Positions 9,074 to 19,788 of a stretch of DNA of 64,000 bases are shown piece by piece. The stretch covers positions 372,001 through 436,000 of the forward strand of contig JAFJTR010000004.1 in NCBI GenBank assembly GCA_022559985.1, written 5' to 3'. A program made the translations under genes and the position numbers. Source of the stretch: Parastagonospora avenae f. sp. tritici 18332-5 (lineage: Eukaryota > Ascomycota > Dothideomycetes > Pleosporales > Phaeosphaeriaceae). The number at the start of each line of letters is the position of its first letter. Position 1 is the stretch's first letter. The notes beneath the pieces were generated by a model. The model searched no databases. It was not told where the DNA came from and worked only from the letters and a program-made list of their open reading frames with translations.

Positions 9074-11861
9074 ATGGCCGTGAACACTGAACTTCTCGAC
9101 AGGTGAGTGCATCTTCACTGCATGATTCATTCGGAGGGGCTAACGCGGCGCAGGCGGGCGAAGGCAATCGAGCATGAGCTCTACAAGCGTGTCGATGGCG
9201 GCGCTGCATGCACTGAGCTAGCCGCTGTGCTACAGGAGTAGGACCTCATATTCACTTCTTTTTCTTGGTGACTTGGCTCACACCACCCAGGTACCGCGCG
9301 TCTTGCGAGGCGCTGTCTGTCGCCAGCTTCGAATATTTCTCGGCCCACGAAACCGAGCAAAAGCTCTGGGCGGCGCATCTCAAGGTCAACACGGCCTTCC
9401 GGCAGGAGCATAAGATTGTTCGTCACTAATGGGGAAGGCGCATAGAAGGGCAGTCAGTGCTAATATAAGGCAGCTCAAGCGCTCCAAGGAACATGTCGTG
9501 GAACTGAGAAAGTTCACCCGGAACTACATGCACTTCATCAAGGGCAGCCAGCGCTTCTACCGCCAGTATATCCTCAACTTTGATGCCCAGTTTGACGCCA
9601 TTCCAGAGCTGCGCAAGATCGCCCAGAAGTGGAAGGACGATGGTGATTGCATACATAGTATCGAATTGGCCTGTACTGACATACCACAGCCTCGAAGAAA
9701 TCACCCCGTCAGCGCATCCCCGCCACACTCAACGACCAAGTCCTTTTGTCCTGCCACCAAACGCTCATTCACTTGGGAGACTTGTCCCGCTATCGCGAAA
9801 CCCTCGCCCCGGAGAAGGATAAAGAGCGCAACTGGGGGCCTGCCAAGGGTTACTATGGGCTCGCCGCTGAACTATACCCCGACTCCGGACACGCCCATAA
9901 CCAGCTTGCCGTCGTCTCGCGCGAGGATGGCGACCACTTCCGCACCGTTTATCACCTGTACCGTTCGCTTGCTAGCAAGCTGCCCTACCCAGCGGCGCAG
10001 GGCAACCTTGAGACCGAGTTCAAGCGCATAATAGTCGCTTGGGAAAAGGGCCAGCTGATTAACAACCAAAAGTCCTCGGATGGAGCAAATGCTGGACGCG
10101 CATTGATCGCGTGGTTCGTCAGACTCCACAGCAAGATCTACAAAGGCGAGGAGTTCGCTGCGCATGATGAGCTAGAGGGCGAAGTGCTCAGCCACTTGGC
10201 GATTGAACTCAAGGAGCGTCCAATGGACTCAATCTTGTCCAAGATCATTCTCGTCAACCTGGCTGCAGAACACTTTGCGACAGTACAGATGCAAGGCATG
10301 TATACACCAAAGTGCTGCCAGTGGACTTTTGCTGACATACCCAGGCCCCACTCCCCCAGAGAACATCATGCGTACCTACTTCATGTACCTTCGACTGAAC
10401 GTCAAAACCTTCTTTGTTCTCCTTCAGGTCCTGCAGCCAGAGCTAGAGCGAATCTCCGAGGCCGACGATGTCACAAAGAATGGCGATCGAGCAGCCCAAC
10501 TGTCCGACAAGATTACTGCCGTCGCCCGCCGCACTCTTCCGGGACTTCGTCTGTACAGCACATGGTTCTCACGATGCTGGCAGGTGCTGAATGCGAACAT
10601 CGCAGATACTCTGACCACGGTAGATGTACAGGAACTCTGGAAAGCCTATGCAGCGACCCTTACACTTTTAGCTTCCAGTTTTCCAGTCGACCAACTGCCT
10701 GAGGAGGATTATATGCTCGAAGAAGATACCGACACGATTGGATTCCAACCACTCGTCTCTCCCAACACAATGAAGGTGTGGTATAATGGCGAAAACATGA
10801 AGCAAAAGTGGACCGACCTAGAGCGCAACCACCCCAACGTTGAGATGCTCATGCGGGTTAAGGATCTGCTGATCGATGGACTGTTGCTTACTCAGACCGC
10901 CGATGCTCCTCTTGACCTGGACGGCTCGCGCTTCATCTACCGAGAAGAGGGGTTGCCGTCGGAGCTGCTTGCAAGTCCAAGCAACCGTCCTGACTCATCC
11001 CCGGTGCTTTCTATGCAGGCCGTCGATCTGCCCTTATATCCTATCCAGGCGCCTGCCGCGGAGGACCAAAAGTCTCAAAGTGTTGCTGCAGCTTCAGAAT
11101 CTGCGTCGACCACGATTGCCAAGGAGTCGGCAATGCACCGTATGGTGGACGATCTTGTTGGGCCCGATGATGGCCTCGATCCATTGCCCGAGGAAGACGA
11201 GGATATGCCGCCCACCCCTCCAGAGCAGACTTTTGCAGACGCAACCGTGGTCAATGATGGTACCTATGCATCAGCCTCGCTCTCGATTAGCGATCTAGTT
11301 AACTCCGTCAAGAACTACAAGCCGCTGTCGCCTGCGCCTGGAACTGCATTCCTCTCAACACCAATGGGTAGATCAGGATCTACCTCGTCCATTCGCCAGC
11401 CTGTCAATCTTCCTTCCGTGCCTGATGGGCAGTGGAGCAACAGCTCGATCTGGAGCCGCAACTACAATGGTACACCAGGTCCCTCGTCTCCACTGATGCC
11501 CAGTTGCAACGGTGCTGCAAGCGAATTCGGCAGGTCCCCCCTTAACGGCAACGGCTTTGGGCATGTCCGCCAGAGCTCATCGAACTCTTTACTCGGCGCC
11601 GAAGTAACACCTTCCGGAATCAGGGCACCCCGGCCAATCAGCGGAGGTCTTGGATCAGGCGCAGCTTGGGGAAACCCAAGCAGTGCAAGCCCAACGTACT
11701 GGGGCTCCGTCTACGGTAATGGCTTCGGCGGAACGTATAATGGCAACCAGAATGGCATCAATAACGATGTCAACATGGCGAGTCCGTTATTGTTCAGCTC
11801 GTACCAGGACAAGGCGAACAGTTCTTGGGGACGTACGCCGCCCAACGGGCAGGGTGGTTGA
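9074..11861 (+). CDS. EST1/SMG7-like protein (telomerase or nonsense-mediated decay factor)
   Basis: Six exons: 9074-9102, 9154-9237, 9291-9417, 9474-9642, 9690-10295 and 10345-11861, for 843 residues. The N-terminal half is the 14-3-3-like/TPR region of the EST1/SMG5-7 family: a segment with YMHFIKGSQRFYRQYIL, then CHQTLIHLGDLSRYRETL and AKGYYGLAAELYPDSGHAHN, HNQLAVV and the following 'DNA-binding domain' helices (ENIMRTYFMYLRL). The last ~300 residues are disordered, Ser/Asn/Gly-rich. In yeasts the family works in telomerase recruitment; in other eukaryotes it binds phosphorylated UPF1 and drives mRNA decay. Which of the two applies here cannot be told. Introns 1-4 have GT donors and branch sites such as CTAAC; intron 5 (10296-10344) appears to be GC-AG. 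Confidence 0.88.
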
Positions 11862-12810
11862 TCGCACAAGGCACAACCTTGCGAGGTTGCCCTCTCCTAC
11901 GCCAACCTATCGTGCTTACACTGTCGCTCGACTCTGCCGTGTTTACCCGCTGACCGCCAGCCAGTCGACTACAACCTAGTCTTGACTTCGCACCTGCGCC
12001 GAGCTTGAGCTGCTGAGTCACATGCCTTGTTCGCTGACTGTTTCTCGACGAAGCTTGTGCCTAGCTTGACGCTCATACACATGTGTTCCAAGCCTACCAC
12101 GCGCACAATTGCTTCTCGCCAGTATCGCCAACCTGATATGTCCCTCACGGGCGCTCAATAGCACGACAAAGGAACGATGGCACAAATTGTATGCCCATTG
12201 GCATTTTACTATCTGGAATTTTGCTTCAGATTTATTAACCACTCATCTCAGCTTTCGTTTGTTAGCAGTGTTCCTAAACATTGCACGATGGGCACTAGAT
12301 GGGGTCCATAGGGTTGCTTTACAGTATCAATTCAATTGGAGTTCTGCGAATTCAGTGTATTGTTGTGACAATGACCTGATTAATGCCCAATGTGATGTGT
12401 AGACATTCTCTGTCTCAACATGATGATTGCGTTGCTTGTGCCACTGACGCACGGCGTACTGCAGAGGAGTGAACAGAGAGCCTGAAGCTATGTACGGTAT
12501 AGCTAAGCTTGTGATTTGTTTTGCATGAATCCTTGGTGTAGTTTTAGGTTGTTGGAAGGGTTGCCTGCTGGTCACTTTTGGTCGAGGTGGATAACACTTA
12601 TGTATTTGGTATAGCTATATAAAGCGAACCAGGTACCGCCGATGCATGCGCTCACATACTCATCAGGACAAGTTGCCCTTACTTTGAAACATGCACACCA
12701 CAAGCATTCTGACTGATCAAGTGGCCAAACACAATATTGACGTCTAAGGCGTGTATCATTACTACATGTCCCCGTCTAATACCATCCGATTATACACACA
12801 TATACAGAAA
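11862..12810. other. Intergenic, convergent gene ends
   Basis: 3' ends of the EST1/SMG7-like and UBX genes meet here. No gene or RNA recognised in ~950 bp. Confidence 0.45.
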
Positions 12811-14355
12811 CTACGCCTCATCTTCATCCTCTTCCTCATCAATGTCCGTCCGCTCAACAATCAAATTCCCACTCCTTCCAATACGCTCCCTTATCGTCCC
12901 GCCCGTCTTAGCATCGTACACCTCGCGCGGCATCGGACTAACCAGCTGAAACATGTACTCATGCGCAAACCCATCTGGCTCATCCACCTTCTCCGCCTCC
13001 GCGCCCAGGAAATCGTAGCACTCGACAAAAGCGTACAATTCCTCAATGTGCGCGTCGGAGGCGAATTTGCGCACCACGCGCTCTTCAGACGGCAGTTTGA
13101 CAGCGATGCGCACGATATCTTTGGCGTCGGCGGGGGGTTCGGGACGGATGGTTGCAGCGCGCCATTTACGCCATTGTGCGAGGTCGGCGGCGTATTTTTC
13201 TTCTGCGGCTTGTTTGGCGAGGGCTTCTTTTTCCTCGCGGGCTTTGCGCTCAGCCTCCTCCTTCTTCTTGCGTGCGCGCTCGCGGTCCGTGGCGAGACTG
13301 CGCTCGTAGGCGCTGTCTTGCTGCTGGCGAATGTTGCGAGTGGCTTGTTGTTCCTGGCGCTGGGCGCGGACGCGGTTAAGGGGTTCGGTGTGTTGTTGCA
13401 TTGCGGTCTTGAGCTTGGAGGTGAATTGCGCGGGGGGCGTGGGGCCGGCGATGCGTGTTGCGATGCCCATGGCGGTCGAGGAGACTTGCGGGGTGTGCAC
13501 GATCAGGCTGGCGAAGGGGAATTTGGTGCAGTTGAGGGCTGATGAGACTTGGTATGCTTCGCTGTCTTGCACGTTGCCGGTCCAGAGGATGATGTTGTTG
13601 TTAGGGTCTCGGACGAAGTCGATGACCTCTTGGGAGAGGAGCGTGTCTTTGACGAAGGACGTCGTTTCGTCGTGTTCGGGCGACACGAGAACGACGAGTA
13701 AGAACTTGAGGTTCTTCTTCGCGAGGTCGAATGCCTGCGCGTAGCCGCCCTCGAAGAGGGGCAGCTGGTGTGGTCCATACTCCTCCTCGAACTCTCGTAT
13801 GAAGCGCGCAGCCGTGTCGCGGGGGTTGAGCGGTCTCCGACCTGTAGCTGCGCCGCTTCGTGCCGTTGGGCGGTTGATGTTGCTTGCGGTGAGACGCCCC
13901 CAAGTGCGTGGTATGAAGGGAAACATCCATCCCATGAACCGGAAGTACTTTGACAGCAGTGAGAAGACGAGCGAGAACGGCGCGAACAGTATCGCTAGGA
14001 CAAGCGGTGCCTGTGTGCTGACTTGATTCTCTGGCTGTGGTACTATGCGCGGCGCAGGCTCTACCCGCACTCTCCTACTCGATGTTGAAGATCGCGGTGA
14101 TGATGTGAAGCCATTCAAGAGCGTCTCTTGTCGGCGAATATCTTGAGGTGCTTGCCCCGCCGCAGCTGCTGCGACGGCATCAACGGCGGGCTCGCCATCG
14201 AAGAAGCGGGCGATAGCTATTTGCACGTTCCATTCACAGCGGCGGAGAAGAGGTACTGCGGCGGCGAGGTCTTGATCTGTTACTGCAGTGAATTGCTGGA
14301 GCGCGGATTGCTGGTCGGCGGTCAACGCAGCGATATCGACATTCGGCTCCGCCAT
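12811..14355 (-). CDS. UBA-UAS-UBX domain protein, FAF2/UBXD8 type (ER-associated degradation)
   Basis: Single exon, 514 residues; the start MAEPNVDIAALT is chosen because the UBA domain begins immediately after it. In order: a UBA-like domain (residues ~5-50), a linker, a hydrophobic hairpin near 110-140 that would sit in the ER or lipid-droplet membrane, a thioredoxin-like UAS domain (FEEEYGPHQLPLFEGGY onward), an Arg/Glu-rich coiled coil with repeated KKKEEAERKAREEKE, and a C-terminal UBX domain containing IRPEPPADAKDIVRIAVKLP. The family recruits the Cdc48/p97 ATPase to ubiquitinated ER clients and regulates lipid-droplet turnover. All domains look intact. The tail ends in acidic EEDEDEA. 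Confidence 0.93.
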   Translation of the reverse strand: MAEPNVDIAALTADQQSALQQFTAVTDQDLAAAVPLLRRCEWNVQIAIARFFDGEPAVDAVAAAAAGQAPQDIRRQETLLNGFTSSPRSSTSSRRVRVEPAPRIVPQPENQVSTQAPLVLAILFAPFSLVFSLLSKYFRFMGWMFPFIPRTWGRLTASNINRPTARSGAATGRRPLNPRDTAARFIREFEEEYGPHQLPLFEGGYAQAFDLAKKNLKFLLVVLVSPEHDETTSFVKDTLLSQEVIDFVRDPNNNIILWTGNVQDSEAYQVSSALNCTKFPFASLIVHTPQVSSTAMGIATRIAGPTPPAQFTSKLKTAMQQHTEPLNRVRAQRQEQQATRNIRQQQDSAYERSLATDRERARKKKEEAERKAREEKEALAKQAAEEKYAADLAQWRKWRAATIRPEPPADAKDIVRIAVKLPSEERVVRKFASDAHIEELYAFVECYDFLGAEAEKVDEPDGFAHEYMFQLVSPMPREVYDAKTGGTIRERIGRSGNLIVERTDIDEEEDEDEA

Positions 14356-15201
14356 GTTGAAACTTGAGTCTGTCCAATCGTGTGCAGGTTGTGTGTGTAA
14401 CAGTTCGGAAGTTGTTGCTGTGAGAGTGGTGGGGCGGAAAGGACCGTGTGGGGAAATTAGTCGAGAGGTTTTGATAGCGTAGGAAAGTAGGGGCCTGTGT
14501 GAAAGGACGATGATGCACATGTGTATCCTTGGAGCTTCCCCATGTCATAGTTTGGAAAGGTGAGGCTAATCTTCGGCTCGCCACGCGACCACTAGCGTTA
14601 AGAAGCCGTTTGCGGGGTGAAACAATGCGCATACCAGTTCGAGTCTGTGATTCGAGTTTGTAGCAATTTGCTTGAATTCAAGTATGCTGCAATCGCGTCC
14701 GCATGAAGTCTATGACTGTCACCAGAAGCTATGTGAGGCACATGGCGGTACTACAGTCATAGCAGTACAACATATTTAAAATAGACACGTTCGCAAATGC
14801 ATAGAAGGAAGCGTCTTTACAAGTTTGGGCTCCCGTCCAAAGTGCACAGGTGGTTTGATATCGGATATGCGGCGTTTTCAGTGACCACGAAGGATACGAA
14901 GCAAGCCTCTTTGAACACCACAGTCTCGCAACATCCCGATCAACATATGCTGTGCTTCTTTCGCTTCACTTCTCATGCCGTGTACACACAATGGCAAAGT
15001 CCAGTGTCTGGGGCTGCACAACGAAGTCCGCTGGTACACTAGCCACAAGCTTCGGCTCCTCCCACCGAGCCCGAGCCCGATGTCGCTAGTCCCACCTGCC
15101 TCGCACCATCGCTCGTTTGACCATCTGTCCCATCACTAACAATATAAAGCAGTGCTGCTGACTTTTCGCCATCCACTACTCAATATTTGAGTAAAGACCA
15201 A
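14356..15201. other. Intergenic between UBX gene and tRNA
   Basis: Promoter of the UBX gene, then ~600 bp with no supported gene. Confidence 0.45.
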
Positions 15202-15286
15202 GCCAGCTTGGCGCAGTGGTAACGCGTAGCACTTGTACCACGTACTAGATATGCTAAGATCGCTCGTTCGATTCGGGCAGTTGGCA
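15202..15286 (+). tRNA. tRNA-Thr (anticodon TGT) with 13-nt intron
   Basis: Acceptor stem GCCAGCT (15202-15208) pairs with AGTTGGC (15279-15285) with one G-U, followed by discriminator A (15286). Box A is TGGCGCAGTGG; box B is GTTCGATTC. The T stem GCTCG/CGGGC and its TTCGATT loop are intact. The anticodon stem TAGCA (15227-15231) pairs with TGCTA (15252-15256) only if 13 nt are removed after A37: intron 15238-15250, just 3' of the anticodon TGT (15234-15236), the standard nuclear tRNA intron position. A T5 run near 15296 would end Pol III transcription. The anticodon call depends on that intron placement. Confidence 0.85.
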
Positions 15287-15802
15287 AACTTGTTTCTTTT
15301 TGCTTCATTGATCTTTTTGCTCCAGTCCTGGTCTTTCGGCTCAGATGACGATGGTGTTTGAATCCATGAGTGCTTGCTGTCTGGGATGTGCGATATGCTT
15401 ATTTGCAAGTAACACTTCGAATAGGGTGATCTTGCCAGTCTCACCTCACAGTTCAATTTTGTGGAGTGGACGATGATGGCAAGGCATGAACTGACATCGC
15501 GTATGATCACGGAGATCTGAAGGTAGACATGTCTTCACAAGTTTCAAAATCGGATGATACGGTGCATTTAGTTTCGCATTCATTGTCTACTTGCGTGCAG
15601 GCTGCTGCACGCGAGGGTATATGTGCAATGGCTGTTGAATGGCCATATCTCTCATTTTTCCTCCTACGCCAAAACACTTTTACATGCCTCAGCCATACCT
15701 TATACCATTATTGATAGTTCGGATCACAGCCGACCTTTTTGGCCGTGCTGCCTCTCGTAGATTGTTGAAAACACGAGCATCGGCGCTCACGTGTTGCGGC
15801 GC
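15287..15802. other. Intergenic, nothing recognised
   Basis: Between the tRNA terminator and the adenosine kinase 3' end. Confidence 0.45.
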
Positions 15803-16965
15803 TTAGCTGGAAGTGTAGGTCTGCTTGGGCTGGGGGTATGAAGGGCCAAGCTCCTGGATGCTCAGCTTGGCCAACCACTGGCCCATGTCGATGGCGGTCT
15901 CGAGGGGCTTGCCCTGGACGATACCGGCGACGAAACCACCCGCGAAGGCGTCACCGGCACCGTTGGTGTCGTTGATCTTGCCCTCGTCGAGAGCGTGCAC
16001 CTTGACCTCCTTGACGTCAACGTCACCGTCCTTTGCAGTGACGGCAACGGTCGGCTCGGTGCCTTGTGTGATGACGACTGTTCTTGTGCGCTGGGTGTTC
16101 TTCTTAGGGCCCTTTGCGATAGTCTCGGCAATCTTCTTCACATCCTTGGACTCAATGTTGTGCGACTCGGCGAATGCGGCGGCTTCGGTCTCGTTGCCGA
16201 TCAGGATGTCGACGTAGGGCAGGATCTCGTCGAGCGGGTCCTTGAAGAATTGGGAGATGAAGGGTGCGGAGAGGTTGAGAATGAAGATCTAGATCGGTCA
16301 GATCTCTTCTATTCAGGCTTCCTCCAGAGGGATAACATACCTTGTTCTTTGCGGCGGCCTCCTCAGCAAGCGCCTTGATGGCTGGCACGCAGACAGTCAA
16401 GTGGAAGCCACCGACGTAGAAGACCTGTGCGTTCTCGACCTGCTTCCAGATGCGCTCCTGTTTCAGATGCTCGACCTTGTAGTTGTTGGCAGCCGCAAGG
16501 TCTGTGCAAAGCGAGCGGTTATGGCCAGTGATAACGACACCGCAGCGACCGGTGGGGGTCTTCTCGTCATAGAGGTACTCGGTCTTGACGCCAGCGTCGC
16601 TCGAGATCTTCTCAAGGGTCTCGCCGTACTTGTCCTTGCCAATGCAGCCGATGTAGACGGACGAGTTGGGTGCGAGCATGTACTGAGCGCCTCTTGCTGT
16701 GTTTTGCGCGGCTCCTCCGGCAATGAGGACGGCGTTGTAGTTCTGGATCAGGTCTTCGTAGAGACCCATGTGCTTCTCGGGGTCGGCTAGGATAGCATCA
16801 TTGGCCTTAAGGCCATACTTGTCGAGCAATGCTTGGTCTCTGTTTGGGGCAATGTCAGCATAAGCTCATGGCAGTTTCCTCCAGCAGCGATGCATTGACT
16901 TACCCGTGACCCTGGATGTCCAGGAGAGGGTTCTCGAGGCACAGAAGTTCGTATTTGCCAGCCAT
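15803..16965 (-). CDS. ADO1: Adenosine kinase (PfkB family)
   Basis: Three exons: 16965-16904, 16839-16341 and 16288-15803, 348 residues, the usual length. The protein starts MAGKYELLCLENPLLDIQ, with the conserved N-P-L-L-D-I segment, and includes GGAAQNTARGAQ (nucleoside site), VYIGCIGKDKYG and the PfkB signature 2, DTNGAGDAFAGGFVAG, with the catalytic Asp. It phosphorylates adenosine to AMP with ATP, recycling the adenosine made by the S-adenosylmethionine cycle. Introns of 64 and 52 nt have GTAAGT and GTATGT donors. No damage is seen. The flanking genes are unrelated. Confidence 0.96.
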
Positions 16966-17568
16966 TGCGTATGTGAGTGTATAATGTGGATGGAGAAAAG
17001 TTGTGCTGAGGTTCGGAGGAGAAATCGTGGGGCAGGAACGGCGGTCGGTGATCGAGGGGCAGCTTCGCGCTAGTTCGGAGGTAAACATTTGAGAAATCGG
17101 CAGTAATGAGGTCCGAATCTCTCTCTACCATGTACCTTCATCTCGTGCATTCAGCCATGCTAACAGTTTATTCGAATCCTGGAACAGCTATGGGTTGTGT
17201 CTCACGCGCTTTGTTATTTAGAACCTCATTCACACGAATCATAATTGCATGAATTTCTCCCACAGCATGCAAAGTCGCGTCCTTCAGAGAGGCTTGTCAG
17301 CCTGCTCGCCCCGCGGTGCCCGTGACTCCGACGCAGCTTCTTGAGCACTCTCCAGCCCTGTTGCAAACTGATCATACTTACACGATTGAGCGCAGCAGCC
17401 ACGATAATATACAGCAAAGACATCTTGCCGAAGCTCCATGGATCTTAAGACAAATGCGTGATGCAACTCTTTGTGAAGAAGCTCCAGACTCATACAGCGA
17501 TTCTAGCTCCGAGTCGAGTGCAGGATCAAATCCTGACGACCAAGTACCCAGTCGGAAGGGCGCCATAG
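16966..17568. other. Upstream of adenosine kinase; possible lost 5' exons of the HET gene
   Basis: Holds the adenosine kinase promoter. A plus-strand ORF at 17316-17606 overlaps the HET gene in another frame and might include its 5' exons, but no join restoring the expected N-terminal region was found. Confidence 0.4.
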
Positions 17569-19059
17569 CTAGGCGACAGAGTCACTCAACATTCGAGATG
17601 CGGTAATCATGCCGAGCGAAAGCGGCCTCCCACTCGGCTATTAGATGTTACAACTCTTCGATTACGAGACACGAACCATTCCGAGTTCGCTGCATCGTTC
17701 CCTATGTACGCTTGTCTCAGTCACTGCTGGGGCTCTGGGGCACAGGCCTCAAATATCCTTCATACCACTAAAGCATCGCTGACTGCTTATGGAAATGGGA
17801 TTCCTATAGATCTGCTTCCGTGTACGTTCCGAGATGCTGTACAGTTTACGCGGTCAATCAACGTACCCTATATTTGGATCGACTCTTTATATATAGTCCA
17901 GGATGACAAGCTCGATTGGGAAAAGGAAGCGGCTGCTATGGCCGACATTTACATGAACTGTCACGTCACTCTTGCCGCAACTGTTTCAGAAAACTCGGAT
18001 GGAGGTCTGTTTGCTAAGAAAAGCATTGGCTCCGTTAAGATCGGGGTGGCGTCTTGCCAGCGTGGAAACACACATCCTCCTTACATGCGTCTGCCTGCTG
18101 ATCACCGGCCACTCGACACCGAATTTCCTCTCGCTCAAAGAGGATGGGTTATGCAGGAAACTATATTATCGCCAAGGACACTCTACTTCCTAGGGACGGA
18201 ACTCTTGTACGAATGTCGAGAAGCTATCCAGTGTGAGTGCAACGATGATGAGAGTTGCGATTGGACGACGGTAAAACGATATGAGTGGACTACAGCCGAT
18301 GATTGGGCAAGGGTCTTATTACTATACTCACATGCTCTGCTGTCTTTCAGTCGAGATACTCTACCTGCGCTGTCCGGACTAGCCAAAAGATGGCTCGCAA
18401 TACATCCAAGTGATGTATATCTAGCCGGCCTTTGGCGTTCAGATCTACTCAAGATGCTTTGTTGGCAAAACAGTTCGCAATCATCCTCTCGTGTCCGCCT
18501 TTGGAGAGCTCCCTCATGGTCTTGGGCTTCTATAGATACTACCAATATCGCGTGGCAGCGACACTTGGGCTTTTCAGTAACTCATTCTATTGCGGAAGTT
18601 GTTGACGTCTATTGCGCTCCATCGGGTGCTGACCCCACTGGCACAGTTGCGTTCGGCCATCTTATATTGCGTGGCCGAGGATTCGATGCTCAACTCCACT
18701 ACGGTCGCAAAGCCGATGGCACCGGGTGGGAAGATTACGAAGATCTTCATGTATACGCTTATAAAGACGGCATCCACTTCGGTTGCAATTCAGATTTTGC
18801 TGCCTGGGAGGCAGGGCGCGACCATATCACGGAAGGCTCCACTCTGCGGATGCTTTTCATTGCTGGTCCTGAAGACATGTACCGCTATACGGGTGCTAGC
18901 TGGACCTTGATTCTGCTAAGACCACTTTATGGCGATACGTACGAGCGCGTCGGTATCACTATAGACGGCTACTCAATGATACATCGACGTAGGGACGCCA
19001 AAGCCGGGATCAGCAAGTTATACGAAGAATCGGATATAGCTGAATACTTTATTGTTTAG
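17569..19059 (+). CDS. HET-domain (heterokaryon incompatibility-type) protein, 5' end unresolved
   Basis: The open frame from 17569 to 19059 contains the HET domain: PPTRLLDV just upstream, YACLSHCWG (motif 1), PYIWIDSLYIVQDD (motif 2; the usual Cys of IDSLCI is Tyr), EAAAMADIYMNCHVTLAAT, and RGWVMQETILSPRTLYF (motif 3). HET domains act in non-self recognition and cell death in filamentous ascomycetes. The first ATG (17704) would start inside the domain and cut off the conserved PPTRLLDV segment. In this frame a C...H..C pattern typical of the region before the domain is visible (QHSRCGNHAERKR), but a TAG at 17566 blocks it and the usual ~150 upstream residues are not found. So either upstream exons were missed or the gene is 5'-truncated. 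Confidence 0.78.
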   Translation, partial: LGDRVTQHSRCGNHAERKRPPTRLLDVTTLRLRDTNHSEFAASFPMYACLSHCWGSGAQASNILHTTKASLTAYGNGIPIDLLPCTFRDAVQFTRSINVPYIWIDSLYIVQDDKLDWEKEAAAMADIYMNCHVTLAATVSENSDGGLFAKKSIGSVKIGVASCQRGNTHPPYMRLPADHRPLDTEFPLAQRGWVMQETILSPRTLYFLGTELLYECREAIQCECNDDESCDWTTVKRYEWTTADDWARVLLLYSHALLSFSRDTLPALSGLAKRWLAIHPSDVYLAGLWRSDLLKMLCWQNSSQSSSRVRLWRAPSWSWASIDTTNIAWQRHLGFSVTHSIAEVVDVYCAPSGADPTGTVAFGHLILRGRGFDAQLHYGRKADGTGWEDYEDLHVYAYKDGIHFGCNSDFAAWEAGRDHITEGSTLRMLFIAGPEDMYRYTGASWTLILLRPLYGDTYERVGITIDGYSMIHRRRDAKAGISKLYEESDIAEYFIV

Positions 19060-19788
19060 CACTATTACAGCGTCGTCTCAAGCTATTATAGCGTTGCTTC
19101 GCGGTTTCGTTAGTTCATTCGTCGCTATCGCACTGATAGAAGATAGTAAACATTGCGAGTTGCCGAATAGAACGTAGCCTCGAGAAAGAAACGGCATGTA
19201 ATGAGGTGTCAAGAAATGGTACCATCCTCTCTCGCGGATCATCGGGTCCAACAATCATTTACTTCGAAACTGTCATCTTAGAACTGCAGCAAACAAGTGT
19301 GGATATACAATGTGAAAGATGTAGGGAGCACGTGAGCGCAATTGTTGAATACCTTTCACTGCCTTGGCACGTCAACTCCTTACTAAGCTCCAAGCTAGTG
19401 GCCTACCACCCGGAGTACTTGTACACCTCGAGCCTCGACAGCTCTCGACTCTTGATCCTTTTGACCACGTCAACGGCTACTTCAACTCTAGTGCTCAACT
19501 CCTCTAACTTCTTTCACTCCTATCACTGGGCTGACGACATTGACGCGCCGACATAATTCCAGCACAGAGTTAGGCCTTTCAATATCCACAAAGCTTGACA
19601 CTAGCAGACCCTCGACTTGATCCCTTCCCAAGCTCGCCAACTCGCCAACACTCTGCCTCTCCCTACTCTTCTGTCAACTACCCACGGCATTTTGCAACCA
19701 CCCACGTCTCAACCAACACGTTTGGAACTCAGAGTCTTAACTGTCCACTCCAACCGAGAATATCCCTTAAGATCTACCAAACCACACA
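19060..19788. other. Intergenic and 5' leader of the repeat protein gene
   Basis: No gene supported. The last ~150 bases are C/A-rich, as is common in fungal 5' leaders. Confidence 0.45.

Noticed and set aside
12751..13542. Plus-strand ORF opposite the UBX gene
   Set aside because: Overlaps the conserved UAS and UBX domains in antisense; Leu/Gly/Ala-rich shadow.
15862..16131. ORF inside the adenosine kinase gene in another frame
   Set aside because: Ser/Arg/Pro-rich shadow of the conserved kinase frame.
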